A program made the translations under genes and the position numbers. DNA of 64,000 bases from assembly GCA_007693785.1 (NCBI GenBank), contig RECY01000035.1, positions 1 to 64,000 of the forward strand. The letters run 5' to 3'. Under the pieces are notes generated by a model. The model worked only from the letters and a program-made list of their open reading frames with translations, was not told the DNA's origin and did no database searches. Positions 47,937 through 57,013 of this stretch are shown here, piece by piece. Every line of letters begins with the position of its first letter. The stretch's first letter is position 1. This DNA comes from Phycisphaerales bacterium. GTDB taxonomy: Bacteria > Planctomycetota > Phycisphaerae > Phycisphaerales > UBA1924.

Positions 47937-48230
47937 ATGCCTAAAAGAATTCCGAATCCGTCGCGGCTGCGGGCGTTCAAGGCGGTAGACTTGCCCTGTA
48001 TGGGCTGGCGATTCTTTCGAGGTCGGGACGTGCGCACCGCGGGCGAGCGGATGCGTGATGAGCACTCCGCGTGGCTGACGGCCGCGATGATGAGCGGGCG
48101 GCCGTACCCACGCATCCCCACAAAAGGCGTCTCCCGAGGCGGGTACGACCCCCTCCGCGCCCGCCCCGGCGGGGCCGATCGGGCGGCCGCTTGGTGGCGC
48201 GGGGCCCTCGACCGCGTCGACGACGCCTGA
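47937..48230 (+). CDS. Small hypothetical protein
   Basis: A 97-residue basic, soluble product starting MPKRIPNPSRLRAFKAV and ending WWRGALDRVDDA. Residues 20-60 (MGWRFFRGRDVRTAGERM, WLTAAMMSGRPYPRIPTKG) look like coding sequence with normal GC3 bias. There is no clear ribosome site and no recognised family. It is divergent from kbl and followed by repeat R3. It could be a chance frame. Confidence 0.5.
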   Translation: MPKRIPNPSRLRAFKAVDLPCMGWRFFRGRDVRTAGERMRDEHSAWLTAAMMSGRPYPRIPTKGVSRGGYDPLRARPGGADRAAAWWRGALDRVDDA

Positions 48231-48277
48231 AGCCGCGCCCGGACACCGACCCATGCCGCTGACCCGTGACGCCACCC

Positions 48278-48422
48278 TGTGCCACTGACCTTGTCCGCGA
48301 GGTCAGTGCTCCGGGCCGCCCTCCAGCCTCTCCCCCGCTCCCGTGTTGTGAGCCCTGGCAGGAGGAGCAACGGAGACGAGGAGATCAGGAGCACTGACCT
48401 CTAGGAAGAGGTCCGTGGCACA
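48278..48422. repeat. REPIN-like palindrome R3
   Basis: Ends TGTGCCAC and GTGGCACA. The left arm is ACTGACCTTGTCCGCGAGGTCAGT and the right is ACTGACCTCTAGGAAGAGGTCCGT, in which one A-C mismatch breaks the stem. The spacer shares CCGGGCCGCC with R2. It lies in the 364-bp gap after the small protein gene. The rest of the gap (48423-48594) shows no gene or site besides the AGAGGAGA region before 48595. Confidence 0.85.
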
Positions 48423-48594
48423 TCCGGAGGTGCGAATTCGGCGCGGATTCCGTCCGATCACCCCGCCCCGGTTCTGGACCCGGGCTGATCCGTGGCACAA
48501 GATCGTCCGATCGCGGAAGATGGGCGAACCCGTCGCCCGGACGGTGCGTTGGCGTGCCAGAGATGTGCGTGTGACAGAGGAGATCGGAACCACC

Positions 48595-49563
48595 ATGCCC
48601 GACGTGCAGAAGACGACCATCAACCGCCCCTGGGCGATCAAGAGCGCCATCATCGGGCTCGCGTTTCTGGCGTTCGGGCTCTGGGGGTTGTACGACGCGC
48701 TGGTCGCGTACCCGAAGCGTGGCGTGGGGTACGCGCTCAAGGCCGAGCAGCTCTACTTGCAGGCCGCCCACGATATGGGGCGCATCCTCCGCGCCGGTGT
48801 CGAGACCCCCGACGCCGAGCTGACCGAGCTCCGTCGGCGGGCGGCGGCCGGCGAGCAGCTCAACGCGCGTGAAGCGCAACTGATGGAGTGGCTCGAGGCG
48901 CTGGGCACGGTCGGGCGTCTGGACCCGGCGTTCACGGATCTGCCGCGCGATCGCGGGGACGACCCGGTGGGGGCGGCCGTCCGCGCTGACGCCGAGGGCG
49001 CGGATCCCGAACCGGTCCCGGTCCGGATCGACGGCGGGGTGAGCCGCCTGCAGGAGCTCAACACGTACTGGGCGACGCGGACCCCGCCGAAGAAGCTCCG
49101 CGGGTACGACATCCCGAGCCAGTGGGTGATCCTCGCGATCGGCGGCGGCGTGGGGCTCTACGTCGGGTTCCTGTTCTTCAAGGTCGGCACGACGACCTAC
49201 CGCTGGGAGCCGGGCGCGAAGGCGCTGACCCTCCCCGGCGGGGCCACCATCCTGCCGAGCGACCTCGACGACGTGGACAAGCGCAAGTGGGAGAAGTTCC
49301 TCGTCTTCCTGAAGATCCGCGAGGGGCACGAGACGCTCGGCGGGCAGGAGATCAAGCTCGACCTCTACCGCCACGCCCCGCTCGAAGACTGGGTGCTGGA
49401 GATGGAGCGCGAGCGCTTCCCCGAGCGGGCGAGCGAGGAGGCCTCGGTGGAAGCCGAGGGGGAGACCGAAGAACTCCACCGCCCGACCGACGGCGCCCCG
49501 GCCGCCTCCGACACCGGCTCCCCGGTCATCCCCAGCGATGAGGACGCGACACGAGGGGCGTAA
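48595..49563 (+). CDS. Two-helix membrane protein, function unknown
   Basis: A 322-residue protein from ATG 48595, with AGAGGAGA about 13 bases upstream. An N-terminal helix (SAIIGLAFLAFGLWGLYDALVAY), a soluble helical section and a second helix (WVILAIGGGVGLYVGFLFF) bracket an extracytoplasmic domain of about 120 residues. A C-terminal cytosolic PH-like domain with TTYRWEPGAKALTLPGG and LPSDLDDVDKRKW follows, then an acidic tail. The fold is not assigned. It is placed alone between two REPIN-like elements. Confidence 0.7.
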   Translation: MPDVQKTTINRPWAIKSAIIGLAFLAFGLWGLYDALVAYPKRGVGYALKAEQLYLQAAHDMGRILRAGVETPDAELTELRRRAAAGEQLNAREAQLMEWLEALGTVGRLDPAFTDLPRDRGDDPVGAAVRADAEGADPEPVPVRIDGGVSRLQELNTYWATRTPPKKLRGYDIPSQWVILAIGGGVGLYVGFLFFKVGTTTYRWEPGAKALTLPGGATILPSDLDDVDKRKWEKFLVFLKIREGHETLGGQEIKLDLYRHAPLEDWVLEMERERFPERASEEASVEAEGETEELHRPTDGAPAASDTGSPVIPSDEDATRGA

Positions 49564-49602
49564 AACCCGCCCACCGCCCTGTGCCACAAGCGCTGTCCCA
49601 AT

Positions 49603-49783
49603 TGTGCCACTGACTTTGTCTGCAAGGTCAGTGCTTCCCATTCTGATGCTTCTTCACGGCTCGTTTGGGAGTTGGAGAAAAAGGGGAGCACGGCTTGGAT
49701 CAGAATCCAAGCCGTGGCACCGGAGAAAGGGCAGGGACAGGGCGGCCGGGAGTACGGACCTCTCGGAAGAGGTCCGTGGCACA
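49603..49783. repeat. Composite palindromic repeat R4 with three hairpin units
   Basis: Left end TGTGCCACTGACTTTGTC folds on AAGGTCAGT. A middle unit at 49686-49721 has ACGGCTTGGAT-CAGA-ATCCAAGCCGT ending in GGCACC. The right unit reads ACGGACCTCT-CGGA-AGAGGTCCGT ending GTGGCACA. The right unit has both partners of one base pair changed relative to other copies (T-A to G-C), a compensatory change. A further GTGCCACAAGCGCTG at 49581 may be a remnant of another unit. The 390-bp gap holds no gene. Confidence 0.8.
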
Positions 49784-49803
49784 TCCAGCCTCCCACTCCC
49801 TCG

Positions 49804-49850
49804 CTCCCCCGCCCGGCGGGGGAGCTGGCGGCGAAGCCGACTGAGGGGAC
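49804..49850 (+). repeat. Second copy of the GC palindrome found in kbl
   Basis: CTCCCCCGCC-C-GGCGGGGGAG at 49804-49824 is followed by CTGGCGGCGAAGCCGACTGA. It matches the complement of the kbl insert (47041-47085) with only a few differences over about 44 bases. It is intergenic here, which shows that the sequence inside kbl is a repeat and not simply a loop of the enzyme. Confidence 0.75.
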
Positions 49851-49953
49851 CTCCCCACCCTCCCGCTCCTACAACTCCTTGCCCAACCCGCGTGACACAA
49901 GGCTCACCGGAATCCGAAGAATCTGAGCCGAGGGCGTGCCGCCGCCTGCACCC

Positions 49954-50466
49954 ATGACGATCTTCGCCGCCATCCTGGTCACGCTCGGCTGCCTGCTCGG
50001 CGTCGTGCTCACGCTCATCACGCTCCCCGGGACGTGGGTGATGCTGCTGATCGCGCTCGCCTGCTGGGCGTGGCGTCCGGAGTTGTACACGTGGCACCCG
50101 CTGGTGGCGGCGTTGGTGCTGGCGGTGCTGGCGGAGGTCGCCGAGTTTCTGGGCTCGGCCGTCGGGGCGAGCCGAGCGGGCGGGACGCGGTCGGGCGTGA
50201 TCGGCGCGGTCGTGGGTGCGATCATCGGGCTGATCGTGGGGTCGATCTTCCTGCCGATCCCGATCGTCGGCTCGATCGTGGGGGCGGTGGTCGGCGCGGG
50301 GCTCGGCGCGGGGGCCGGGGAGCGGACGCTCGGGAAGCAGACCTGGCACGCCTCGTGGACGATCGGCGTCGGGGCGGCCCGCGGGCGGCTGATCGCGATC
50401 GTGGTCAAAACGGCCTTCGCGGGCGCGATGGCGGTGGTGCTGGTCGCGGCCGCGTTCTGGCCCTGA
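49954..50466 (+). CDS. DUF456 family membrane protein
   Basis: A 170-residue membrane protein from ATG 49954; GTG 49936 is an in-frame alternative. Three to four hydrophobic regions are present (AAILVTLGCLLGVVLTLITLPG, VVGAIIGLIVGSIFLPIPIVG, LIAIVVKTAFAGAMAVVLVA), and a central Gly-rich tandem of G-x3-G motifs (VIGAVVGAIIG, IVGAVVGAGLGAG). This glycine-zipper pattern and the LPGTWVMLLI start match DUF456. Its role is unknown; such proteins are widespread in bacteria. Confidence 0.8.
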   Translation: MTIFAAILVTLGCLLGVVLTLITLPGTWVMLLIALACWAWRPELYTWHPLVAALVLAVLAEVAEFLGSAVGASRAGGTRSGVIGAVVGAIIGLIVGSIFLPIPIVGSIVGAVVGAGLGAGAGERTLGKQTWHASWTIGVGAARGRLIAIVVKTAFAGAMAVVLVAAAFWP

Positions 50467-50574
50467 GCCCTCCGCCCCGCGCACCGTCGCGCGGGTGGAC
50501 GTATTCTGCCCTCTCGCAGGGCGGCGACGGATCTCGCCCCGCGCACCCCGCCCAGGAGGAGGCCCCGAGAGCGC

Positions 50575-52152
50575 ATGCCACCCAACCGCACCGACGCGCT
50601 GCTGGACGACACCCCCACCCCCGAACGCCCGAAGGCGGGTCATTCGGCCCCGAGCGGTGCGCCAGCCGCGAGCGAGCACGACACCCGCCGCCCCCAGCCC
50701 GCCAGGGGTCGATCTCGCGAGTCGCACGTCGGCGTCAAGCACTTCGTGCTCGACACCAACGTCCTGCTGCACGACCCCAACGCCCTGTTCGTCTTCCACG
50801 AGCACCACGTCGTCATCCCCTACCCGGTCATCGAGGAGCTCGACTCGATGAAGCGGCGGGAGGATGACGTCGGGCGCAACGCGCGGGAGTGCATCCGCCA
50901 CCTCGACCGCCTCCGCAACCTCGGCAAGCTGACCGAGGGCGTGACCTGGGGCGACGCGAGCATCCGCGTCAACACCCCCGCCGGGACCGTGCCCGACGAC
51001 GGCAAGACCGGCACCGTGCGGATCGACGTCGCGGACTACGACCGCCCGCCGGCGATCCGGCACGACTCGCCCGACAACCGGATCATCGCCGTCGCGTGGC
51101 ACCTGCACCAGGACCCGAAGCACCACGCCGTGTTTGTCAGCAAGGACCTGAGCGCGCGCATCAAGAGCGACTCGCTCGGCATCCGCACCGAGGACTTCGA
51201 GAACCAGAAGGTCGACGCCGACCGCCTGTACGCCGGCTACGCGACGTGCGTCTGCCCGGGTGACCTCATCGACGAGCTCTACCGCGAGAAGCTGCTCCCG
51301 ATCGAGAAGCTGATGAAGGCGACCGAGCTGCAAACGCCCGACGGGCACCCGCTCAGCAGCGAGCCCGTGCCCAACCAGTTCATCGTGCTGCATGATCTCG
51401 AGGACGAGGCCCACTCCGGGCTCGCCCGCCGCCTGGCCGACACCGACACCGTCGTCCCCGTCACCGGCCCGCGCAAGCCGACGTTCGGGATCATGGCCCG
51501 CAACGTCCAGCAGACCATGGCGCTCGACCTGCTGCTCGACGACGACATCAAGATGGTCACCCTCCTCGGCTCGGCCGGCACGGGCAAGACGCTGCTCGCC
51601 GTCGCCGCGGGCATGCACAAGGTCTTCAACGAGGAACGCTTCGACAAGCTCCTCGTCGCACGCCCCATCATGCCGCTGGGGCGCGACATAGGCTACCTCC
51701 CCGGCGACAAGGACGAGAAGCTCAGCGTCTGGATGCAGCCGATCTTCGACAACCTGACCTACCTCCTCTCCACCCGCGGCGGCGGCGGCTCCACGCCCGA
51801 CAGCTACAGCCCCGAGCAGCGCATCAACAAGCTGATGGCCGACGGCAAGCTCGTGCTCGAGCCGCTGACCTACATCCGCGGGCGCAGCATCCCGCACCAG
51901 TTCATGATCGTCGACGAGGCGCAGAACCTGACCCCGCACGAGATCAAGACGATCGCCAGCCGCGTCGGCGAGGGGACCAAACTCGTGCTGACCGGCGATG
52001 TTGGGCAGATCGACAACCCTTACCTCGATAGCTCGAGCAACGGGCTCAGCTACGCGGCCGAGAAGCTCAAGGGCCTCGGGCTCGTCGGGCACGTCACACT
52101 CGCCAAGAGCGAGCGGAGCGAGCTGGCGTCGATCGCCGCCAGCCGGCTGTAA
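50575..52152 (+). CDS. PhoH-like ATPase with N-terminal PIN domain
   Basis: A 525-residue protein from ATG 50575; an AGGAGGAGG tract lies about 14 bases upstream. A PIN-type nuclease domain comes first (FVLDTNVLLHDPNALFVF near residue 57, VIEELDSMKRR, DNRIIAVAWHLH). The PhoH ATPase follows, with Walker A LLGSAGTGKTLLA, Walker B FMIVDEAQNLTPHEIKT, and the C-terminal VGHVTLAKSERSELA. PIN-PhoH (PhoH2) proteins are thought to be RNA-unwinding, RNA-cutting enzymes. No antitoxin gene precedes it, unlike the mycobacterial phoAT-phoH2 pair. Confidence 0.92.
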   Translation: MPPNRTDALLDDTPTPERPKAGHSAPSGAPAASEHDTRRPQPARGRSRESHVGVKHFVLDTNVLLHDPNALFVFHEHHVVIPYPVIEELDSMKRREDDVGRNARECIRHLDRLRNLGKLTEGVTWGDASIRVNTPAGTVPDDGKTGTVRIDVADYDRPPAIRHDSPDNRIIAVAWHLHQDPKHHAVFVSKDLSARIKSDSLGIRTEDFENQKVDADRLYAGYATCVCPGDLIDELYREKLLPIEKLMKATELQTPDGHPLSSEPVPNQFIVLHDLEDEAHSGLARRLADTDTVVPVTGPRKPTFGIMARNVQQTMALDLLLDDDIKMVTLLGSAGTGKTLLAVAAGMHKVFNEERFDKLLVARPIMPLGRDIGYLPGDKDEKLSVWMQPIFDNLTYLLSTRGGGGSTPDSYSPEQRINKLMADGKLVLEPLTYIRGRSIPHQFMIVDEAQNLTPHEIKTIASRVGEGTKLVLTGDVGQIDNPYLDSSSNGLSYAAEKLKGLGLVGHVTLAKSERSELASIAASRL

Positions 52153-52223
52153 CGCCGGGCGCGTGCGATGGCGCACCGGGGCACGTTTGCGTGCGCTGAC
52201 GAGCGCGGGCGCGCCGCCCGCGG

Positions 52224-52919
52224 TCAGCCCTGCTCGTCCTGGAGCGGGAGGGCGGTTTCGAGGCGGATCCGCTCGCGCTGGAAGAACTCGCGCCAGGTCG
52301 GGTCGGTCTCGATGAGCGTGCCGCGTTTGACGTGGTTCAACGCTTCCCGGTTCACCAGGCGCAATCGCTGCGAGCTCAGCGCGTACCCGCGGATCGCGTC
52401 GAGCCAGTTGCGGTCACGCGCCAGCGCCTGGTTAAAGTAGCGCAACGCGTCCCGATCGTGACCGGAACGCTGCCAACACAGGGCGATGTTGGTCACCGGA
52501 CGCGGGTCCCGTGGCTCCACGTCCGCGGCGCGGGTCAGATACTGCACCGCGTCCAGATAGTTCTGCTGGTGCATCAGCAGCACGCCTAGGTTGTTCAGGC
52601 TCACGAACAGGTTCGGGTCCAGGCTCAGGCTCTCGGCGTACAGGCGTGACGCCTCGTCGATCTTGCCCCGACGCTCGGCGTGGCGCGCCTGCTCGGCCAG
52701 CTCGACCGCGCGGCGCGTCCGCTCCGCCGGCTCGAACGCGCCGGGCGACGCCTCCGGACGCGGGCCCGACGTCGAGCCGCACCCGACCAGGCACGCACCC
52801 CCCGCGAGCAACGCCGTCGCGAGCGACACGCCCGCGACGCGGCGCCTCTGACGGGCCCGGGCGGACGCGCGCCCGTCTGCCTGTGTGCGGTCGGTGATCC
52901 CGTCGGCTGCCTTGCTCAC
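52224..52919 (-). CDS. TPR lipoprotein of the secretion cluster
   Basis: A 231-residue protein from GTG 52919, overlapping the previous stop by GTGA. It has a lipoprotein signal (SLATALLAGGACLVGC) with the lipid Cys near residue 47. Three TPR-like repeats follow (ASRLYAESLSLDPNLFVSLNNLGVLL, AVQYLTRAADVEPRDPRPVTN, ALRYFNQALARDRNWLDAIRG). As the last gene of the pseudopilus operon it may be a PilF/pilotin-like factor that helps secretin assembly, but only position and domain type support this. Confidence 0.75.
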   Translation of the reverse strand: MSKAADGITDRTQADGRASARARQRRRVAGVSLATALLAGGACLVGCGSTSGPRPEASPGAFEPAERTRRAVELAEQARHAERRGKIDEASRLYAESLSLDPNLFVSLNNLGVLLMHQQNYLDAVQYLTRAADVEPRDPRPVTNIALCWQRSGHDRDALRYFNQALARDRNWLDAIRGYALSSQRLRLVNREALNHVKRGTLIETDPTWREFFQRERIRLETALPLQDEQG

Positions 52920-53482
52920 GGCGTGCGCTCCAGTCGGATGAACTCCACGATCAGCTGCCAGCGGCTCTGCCGAACGCTCAGGTTGAAACTGTACACCCGC
53001 ATCCCGGGCACGCGATCGGTCACCGCCGCCACCCAGCCCAGGATCGACCCGATCGACGCGTCCGACAGCGTGTAGGTGTACCGACGCTCCCGCAAGCCCG
53101 GGCGAACGTCCCGCGTCGAATCCCTCGGGAAGGGGATCTCGATCCCGAACTCGCCGCCGTACCGCTGCAGACGCGCCAGGATGTCCGAGATCGGCTCGGT
53201 CTCGCTTTCGCTCCCGGCCTCCTCGGCCCCGGCGCGGAGCGCCGAGAGGTCCGCCGACGCCTGCAACACCCGAGCCGCACGCGAACGCTCCCGCTCCACA
53301 CGCCCCTGCTCGCTCGAGAGCGAGAGCCACTGCACGCCCGCATACAGCGACGCCCCCGCGAGCAGCACGCCCGCGAGCAGCACCGGCCCGCGCGGGCGGT
53401 TCCGACGCGCCCCCTGCGCCGCCAGGCCCGAGAGCGTCAGACGCGCGTCCTCGTGCTGGGTTGGATCGGGTGTCGTGCTCAT
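52916..53482 (-). CDS. GspM/PilO-like pilus or secretion platform protein
   Basis: About 188 residues if started at ATG 53482; the frame is open to an ATG at 53563, which would overlap the preceding gene. One N-terminal membrane helix (GPVLLAGVLLAGASLYAGVQWL) and a coiled region lead to a ferredoxin-like domain (IGSILGWVAAVTDRVPGMRV, FNLSVRQSRWQLIVEFIRL). This is the architecture of GspM and PilO, which stabilise the inner-membrane platform. The cluster position after a GspL/PilM-like gene supports it. Confidence 0.65.
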   Translation of the reverse strand: MSTTPDPTQHEDARLTLSGLAAQGARRNRPRGPVLLAGVLLAGASLYAGVQWLSLSSEQGRVERERSRAARVLQASADLSALRAGAEEAGSESETEPISDILARLQRYGGEFGIEIPFPRDSTRDVRPGLRERRYTYTLSDASIGSILGWVAAVTDRVPGMRVYSFNLSVRQSRWQLIVEFIRLERTP

Positions 53483-53540
53483 CGGATCGGCTCGTGCCTC
53501 CGCCGCCCCGGGGTCCTTCGGGCCGGCTCGTTCAGCGTGA

Positions 53541-55229
53541 TCAGTTGCGACGCGAGGGGTCATCCGCGACCCATCGCCCGGTGTAATTGAGTTGTCCCGC
53601 GACCTGCTGCCCGCCCGAACGCGTCCAGACGATCCGCGAGCCCGGGATGTCCCGCAGCGCGTCCTGCACGCTCGAAAAGGCCGTCAGGTCGCTGACGGTG
53701 ATCTGCAGGCGCGGCTGGGTCTGGTTCACGTCGATCGTGCGGAGCTCCACGAAGTCGTTGCCCAGCAGGCCCGCGAGCAGGTCCACCTCCGCCATCACGT
53801 CCATCAGCGGGGGGGCGTCGTCCCGCGGCGCGAGGCGCGCCCGCTCGGTCGCGACCATCTGCTCCATCGTCATCACCGCGTTCGCCGGGCCGACCGGCCC
53901 GAAGCGGTCGGCCCCCACCTCGCTCAGCGCCTCGCGCCACGCGCCGGCGAACCGCGCCGCCTCCGCGCCCAGCCCCTGGCGAGCCTGCGCGAAGGCGAAA
54001 CCGACCAGCCCCACCGCGACCGCGAGCGCCGCCAGCCCGACCGCCAGCCAGCGGTGGGCCGAGCGGTGCGCACGACCCGGGCGGAGGCTGAGCCCGACCA
54101 GGGCGTGCTCCGAATCGAGCCGCCCGGGCTCGTCCTCGTGCCGCCCGTCGCCGCCGATCCGCCCGCCCGCCGACCGGACCGTGCGCCCCACCGGGTCCTC
54201 GTCGGTGATCAGCTCGATCGCCGCGTCGGGCCAGGCCTGCCCGATCGCGGCCCCGGCGGCTCCCGCATCGGGCCCCTCGCCCGAAGGGAGCACCACGCGC
54301 ACGCGCCGCGGGCTGACGCCGAGCTGTGCGGCCCACGCGAGCCAGTCCGCCGCCAAACGCCCCGCCTCGGACGTGTCAAAACACAACAACGCCGGCGAGC
54401 CGGCGCGGGAGGTGCGGTCGCCCACCGCCAGCGCCCGCCCGGGTTGGCCTTCGCCCGCCCCGGCATCGGGCTCGGCGTGCTCGTGGAGCGCCTGGCGTCG
54501 GAGGCGCATCGAGCCGGCCGCGACCGGCAAGCCACCCGAGGTCGCCCAGCACCAGTTCAGGCGGCCGCGCGGCTCGACCACGACGGCGGCGATCATCGGC
54601 GCGTCGTCCTCGGCGACAACCCGTTCGTCACCCTCGCCCGAGGACCGTCGACCGACCGGACGCGCCCATGCCGAGGCCGACGCGTGCCAGAAGCTCTGCA
54701 CCGCGCTCACACGCACGCCCGCGCCGTCGAGCACGTCGAGGAGGACGCGGGCGGCGGCGTCCGCGACCGCGATCGCCGCAAACCGAACCTCGCCCCCTGC
54801 CTCGTCCCCCCAGCCCGCGGGCGAGGAGGCGGCCCAAGACTCGATCGAGCCCGCGCCGGGGAGGTCGATCTCCGAGCCGAGCGTCGCGCCGGGACTGGTC
54901 GAGCCCCCAAAGCCGGACTCCTCACCCGCCGCCCCGGCGAGCGCCCCTTGGCGGACGAGCGCCGGCACGACGCTCGCATCCCCCCCGGGGGCGGCGACCC
55001 AGGCGCACGACGCGCCGTCGGTGTCGACCACCAGCAGCCCGATCCGCTTGGGCAGGCGCTGCTCCGCGAGCGTGCGCACGACCCAGGCACCCGCCTCGGC
55101 GGGCAGGTCCTCGGCGGCGAGGCCCGAAGGCGCCGACCAGTCCGCTTCGAAATCGTCCCCCAGCAGACGCAGACGCGTCAGGCGCACCCCGCGCATGGAG
55201 CGTTCGAGAAAGAGCGCCGGCGCGGTCAA
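53541..55229 (-). CDS. GspL/PilN-like assembly protein
   Basis: About 562 residues from TTG 55229, overlapping the upstream stop; ATG 55196 is an in-frame alternative. The N-terminal part is an actin-like GspL/PilM-type cytoplasmic domain that is rich in Ala and Gly. A membrane helix (WLAVGLAALAVAVGLVGFAFA) near residue 400 precedes a C-terminal ferredoxin-like domain (VDVNQTQPRLQITVSDLTAFSSV, ALRDIPGSRIVWTRSGG). PilN/GspL connect the ATPase with the platform. Sequence identity to known members is low and context carries much of the call. Confidence 0.65.
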   Translation of the reverse strand: MTAPALFLERSMRGVRLTRLRLLGDDFEADWSAPSGLAAEDLPAEAGAWVVRTLAEQRLPKRIGLLVVDTDGASCAWVAAPGGDASVVPALVRQGALAGAAGEESGFGGSTSPGATLGSEIDLPGAGSIESWAASSPAGWGDEAGGEVRFAAIAVADAAARVLLDVLDGAGVRVSAVQSFWHASASAWARPVGRRSSGEGDERVVAEDDAPMIAAVVVEPRGRLNWCWATSGGLPVAAGSMRLRRQALHEHAEPDAGAGEGQPGRALAVGDRTSRAGSPALLCFDTSEAGRLAADWLAWAAQLGVSPRRVRVVLPSGEGPDAGAAGAAIGQAWPDAAIELITDEDPVGRTVRSAGGRIGGDGRHEDEPGRLDSEHALVGLSLRPGRAHRSAHRWLAVGLAALAVAVGLVGFAFAQARQGLGAEAARFAGAWREALSEVGADRFGPVGPANAVMTMEQMVATERARLAPRDDAPPLMDVMAEVDLLAGLLGNDFVELRTIDVNQTQPRLQITVSDLTAFSSVQDALRDIPGSRIVWTRSGGQQVAGQLNYTGRWVADDPSRRN

Positions 55230-56011
55230 TCCTGCCCTCTCTGCTGGGCTTCCAGGCGGGCCCGTTCCCGCGCGATGTCGGCGGCCTGCTGCGCCCGCTG
55301 CTCGCGGATCAGGCGCGCCTGCGTCGCGGCGTCCATGTTCTCCGTCGAGGACATCGTCGCCCCGCGACCCACGCGACCGGTCGCGGCATTGGACCCCGCG
55401 GGCACCCGCGGCATGGGCGCTGGGGAGGCCGACGCGACCGACACCGACGATGACGACGAACGCTCGGCCCGTGTCACCCGGCGCTCCCGCCCGTTCGACC
55501 GCACCACGATCGCGTCGTCCTCGACCGAGACCAACTCCACACCGCCCACGCTCCGCCCGACCTGGAGCAGACGCTGCGACCCGTCGATCACCACGATCGC
55601 CCAGACCGCGCCCCCGGTCCCCCGGGCCGAGCCCAGGAACCGGACGCCCTCACGCTCCGGCGGGGCGGGCGGGGCCTCCGGCGCCTCGCCCGACACCTCG
55701 CTCGTGTCGCCCGTCTCGGGCTCGGGCGGGACCGGGGCGTTGTGCGTCATGCTGAGCGGGAACGCCAGGTCGGCGATATCGACCCGTCGCGGCGCTTCGG
55801 CCCGGGGGGGCGTGGGCAGGGCCGTGGGCTCGAAACGCTCGGGGAGCGGCTCCACCGGGGCGATCGGCGTTGGGACCCCGAAGACCGCCGCGCCCGCGAC
55901 GCCCGCGAGGAGCACCAGCGCCAGCACACGCCCGACGCCGGCCCATCGCCGGGCCTCGGCGTGCGTCCACGACCCCTTCGGTCGCCCGCGATGTCCACGT
56001 CCGGCGTGCAT
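55226..56011 (-). CDS. GspC/PilP-like inner-membrane protein
   Basis: A 261-residue protein from ATG 56011. After a cytosolic stretch there is one membrane helix (VLALVLLAGVAGAAVFG), a proline-rich linker, and a small beta domain (VRFLGSARGTGGAVWAIVVID, LLQVGRSVGGVELVSVEDDAIVV). The beta unit resembles the HR domain of GspC or PilP, which bind the secretin. The C-terminus is a Glu/Arg coiled coil. It lies between the GspK-like and GspL-like genes. Confidence 0.65.
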   Translation of the reverse strand: MHAGRGHRGRPKGSWTHAEARRWAGVGRVLALVLLAGVAGAAVFGVPTPIAPVEPLPERFEPTALPTPPRAEAPRRVDIADLAFPLSMTHNAPVPPEPETGDTSEVSGEAPEAPPAPPEREGVRFLGSARGTGGAVWAIVVIDGSQRLLQVGRSVGGVELVSVEDDAIVVRSNGRERRVTRAERSSSSSVSVASASPAPMPRVPAGSNAATGRVGRGATMSSTENMDAATQARLIREQRAQQAADIARERARLEAQQRGQD

Positions 56012-56053
56012 CAACCCCTGACCTTCCCGGCGCGCTCAGGCCGCCCGCTCATC

Positions 56054-57013
56054 CTACCGCGACCCCGCACGCCCCGTTCCAAATCCGCCCGCCGGGCCCG
56101 AGAAGAAGGCGTCGTCGATCCCCCCCTGCCCGGGCTCCACGCGTTCCCACGTCATCAGCACCGACTGCTCGTGCATCGTTTGCCCCACCTGCTGCCCCCC
56201 GCGACGGGCGAGCATCAGCAAAGCCCGGTACCGCTCGGGCTCGGGCGGCGACCCGTCGCGAGCGGCCCGGCCCGCGAGGCGCTCCCCCATCACCGCGCCC
56301 CCCGCCCCGGGCTCGACCGTCACCAGCACCTCCCACAGGATCGGGCGGTCGGTGACCAGTCGCAGCAGGGCGGCGTGCTGGGTCGCGGGCATTCCCGCGG
56401 CGGTCGCCGCCTGCACGATCGAGGCGCGCGTCAGCGCCCCCCGGGCGCGGAGCTGGACGATCTCGCTCGCGAAGTCCGACCCGGTGCGGGCGTCGCCGGA
56501 GACGGCTTCGCCGACGGCGGCGAGGACCTGTTCCGAAGCCGTCCACACGCTGACGTCCGGCGGGCCGACGACGCGGAGATCACCGGAGACGCCGAACGCG
56601 CCGACCATCGCGTCGAGATCGGCCTCGCCCGTGCGCACGCCGTAGGCCTCGGCGATCCGCGTCGCCTCCGCGAGGGCGTCGCCGGTGAGCCCGTCGGCGG
56701 TGGTGAGGATCCCGCCCTGGCGGTCGCGGAGGGCGGCGCGGAGGACGGTGCCGTCGTCGAGCGCGACGACCAGCACTTCCCGCCAGGCGTCCGAAGCCCC
56801 GCCGGCGGCGAGTCGCTCGGGGCGGATCGACCGGAGCGAGGCGTCAAGCAGCTCGCGGATGCCCCGGGCGACGTGCTCGGCGCGGTAGGCCTCGACGCGC
56901 CGGGCCGCCGTGAGATGGTCGGCCCCGGTGCGCGAGAGCATCACCGTGATCCCGAGCCCGAGCACGATGACGACGATCAGGACCAGGGGCATCGCGAAGG
57001 CGCGTCGGCTCAC
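56054..57013 (-). CDS. GspK-like minor pseudopilin
   Basis: A 319-residue protein from GTG 57013, overlapping the GspJ-like stop (GTGA). A hydrophobic N-terminal helix (FAMPLVLIVVIVLGLGITVML) is followed by LTAARRVEAYRAEHVARGI, as in GspK. The body includes SAM-like helical repeats (ADGLTGDALAEATRIAEAYG). The usual Glu-5 of pseudopilins is missing, as in known GspK. It caps the pseudopilus tip with GspI and GspJ. Size fits GspK (about 300-330). Confidence 0.75.
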   Translation of the reverse strand: MSRRAFAMPLVLIVVIVLGLGITVMLSRTGADHLTAARRVEAYRAEHVARGIRELLDASLRSIRPERLAAGGASDAWREVLVVALDDGTVLRAALRDRQGGILTTADGLTGDALAEATRIAEAYGVRTGEADLDAMVGAFGVSGDLRVVGPPDVSVWTASEQVLAAVGEAVSGDARTGSDFASEIVQLRARGALTRASIVQAATAAGMPATQHAALLRLVTDRPILWEVLVTVEPGAGGAVMGERLAGRAARDGSPPEPERYRALLMLARRGGQQVGQTMHEQSVLMTWERVEPGQGGIDDAFFSGPAGGFGTGRAGSR

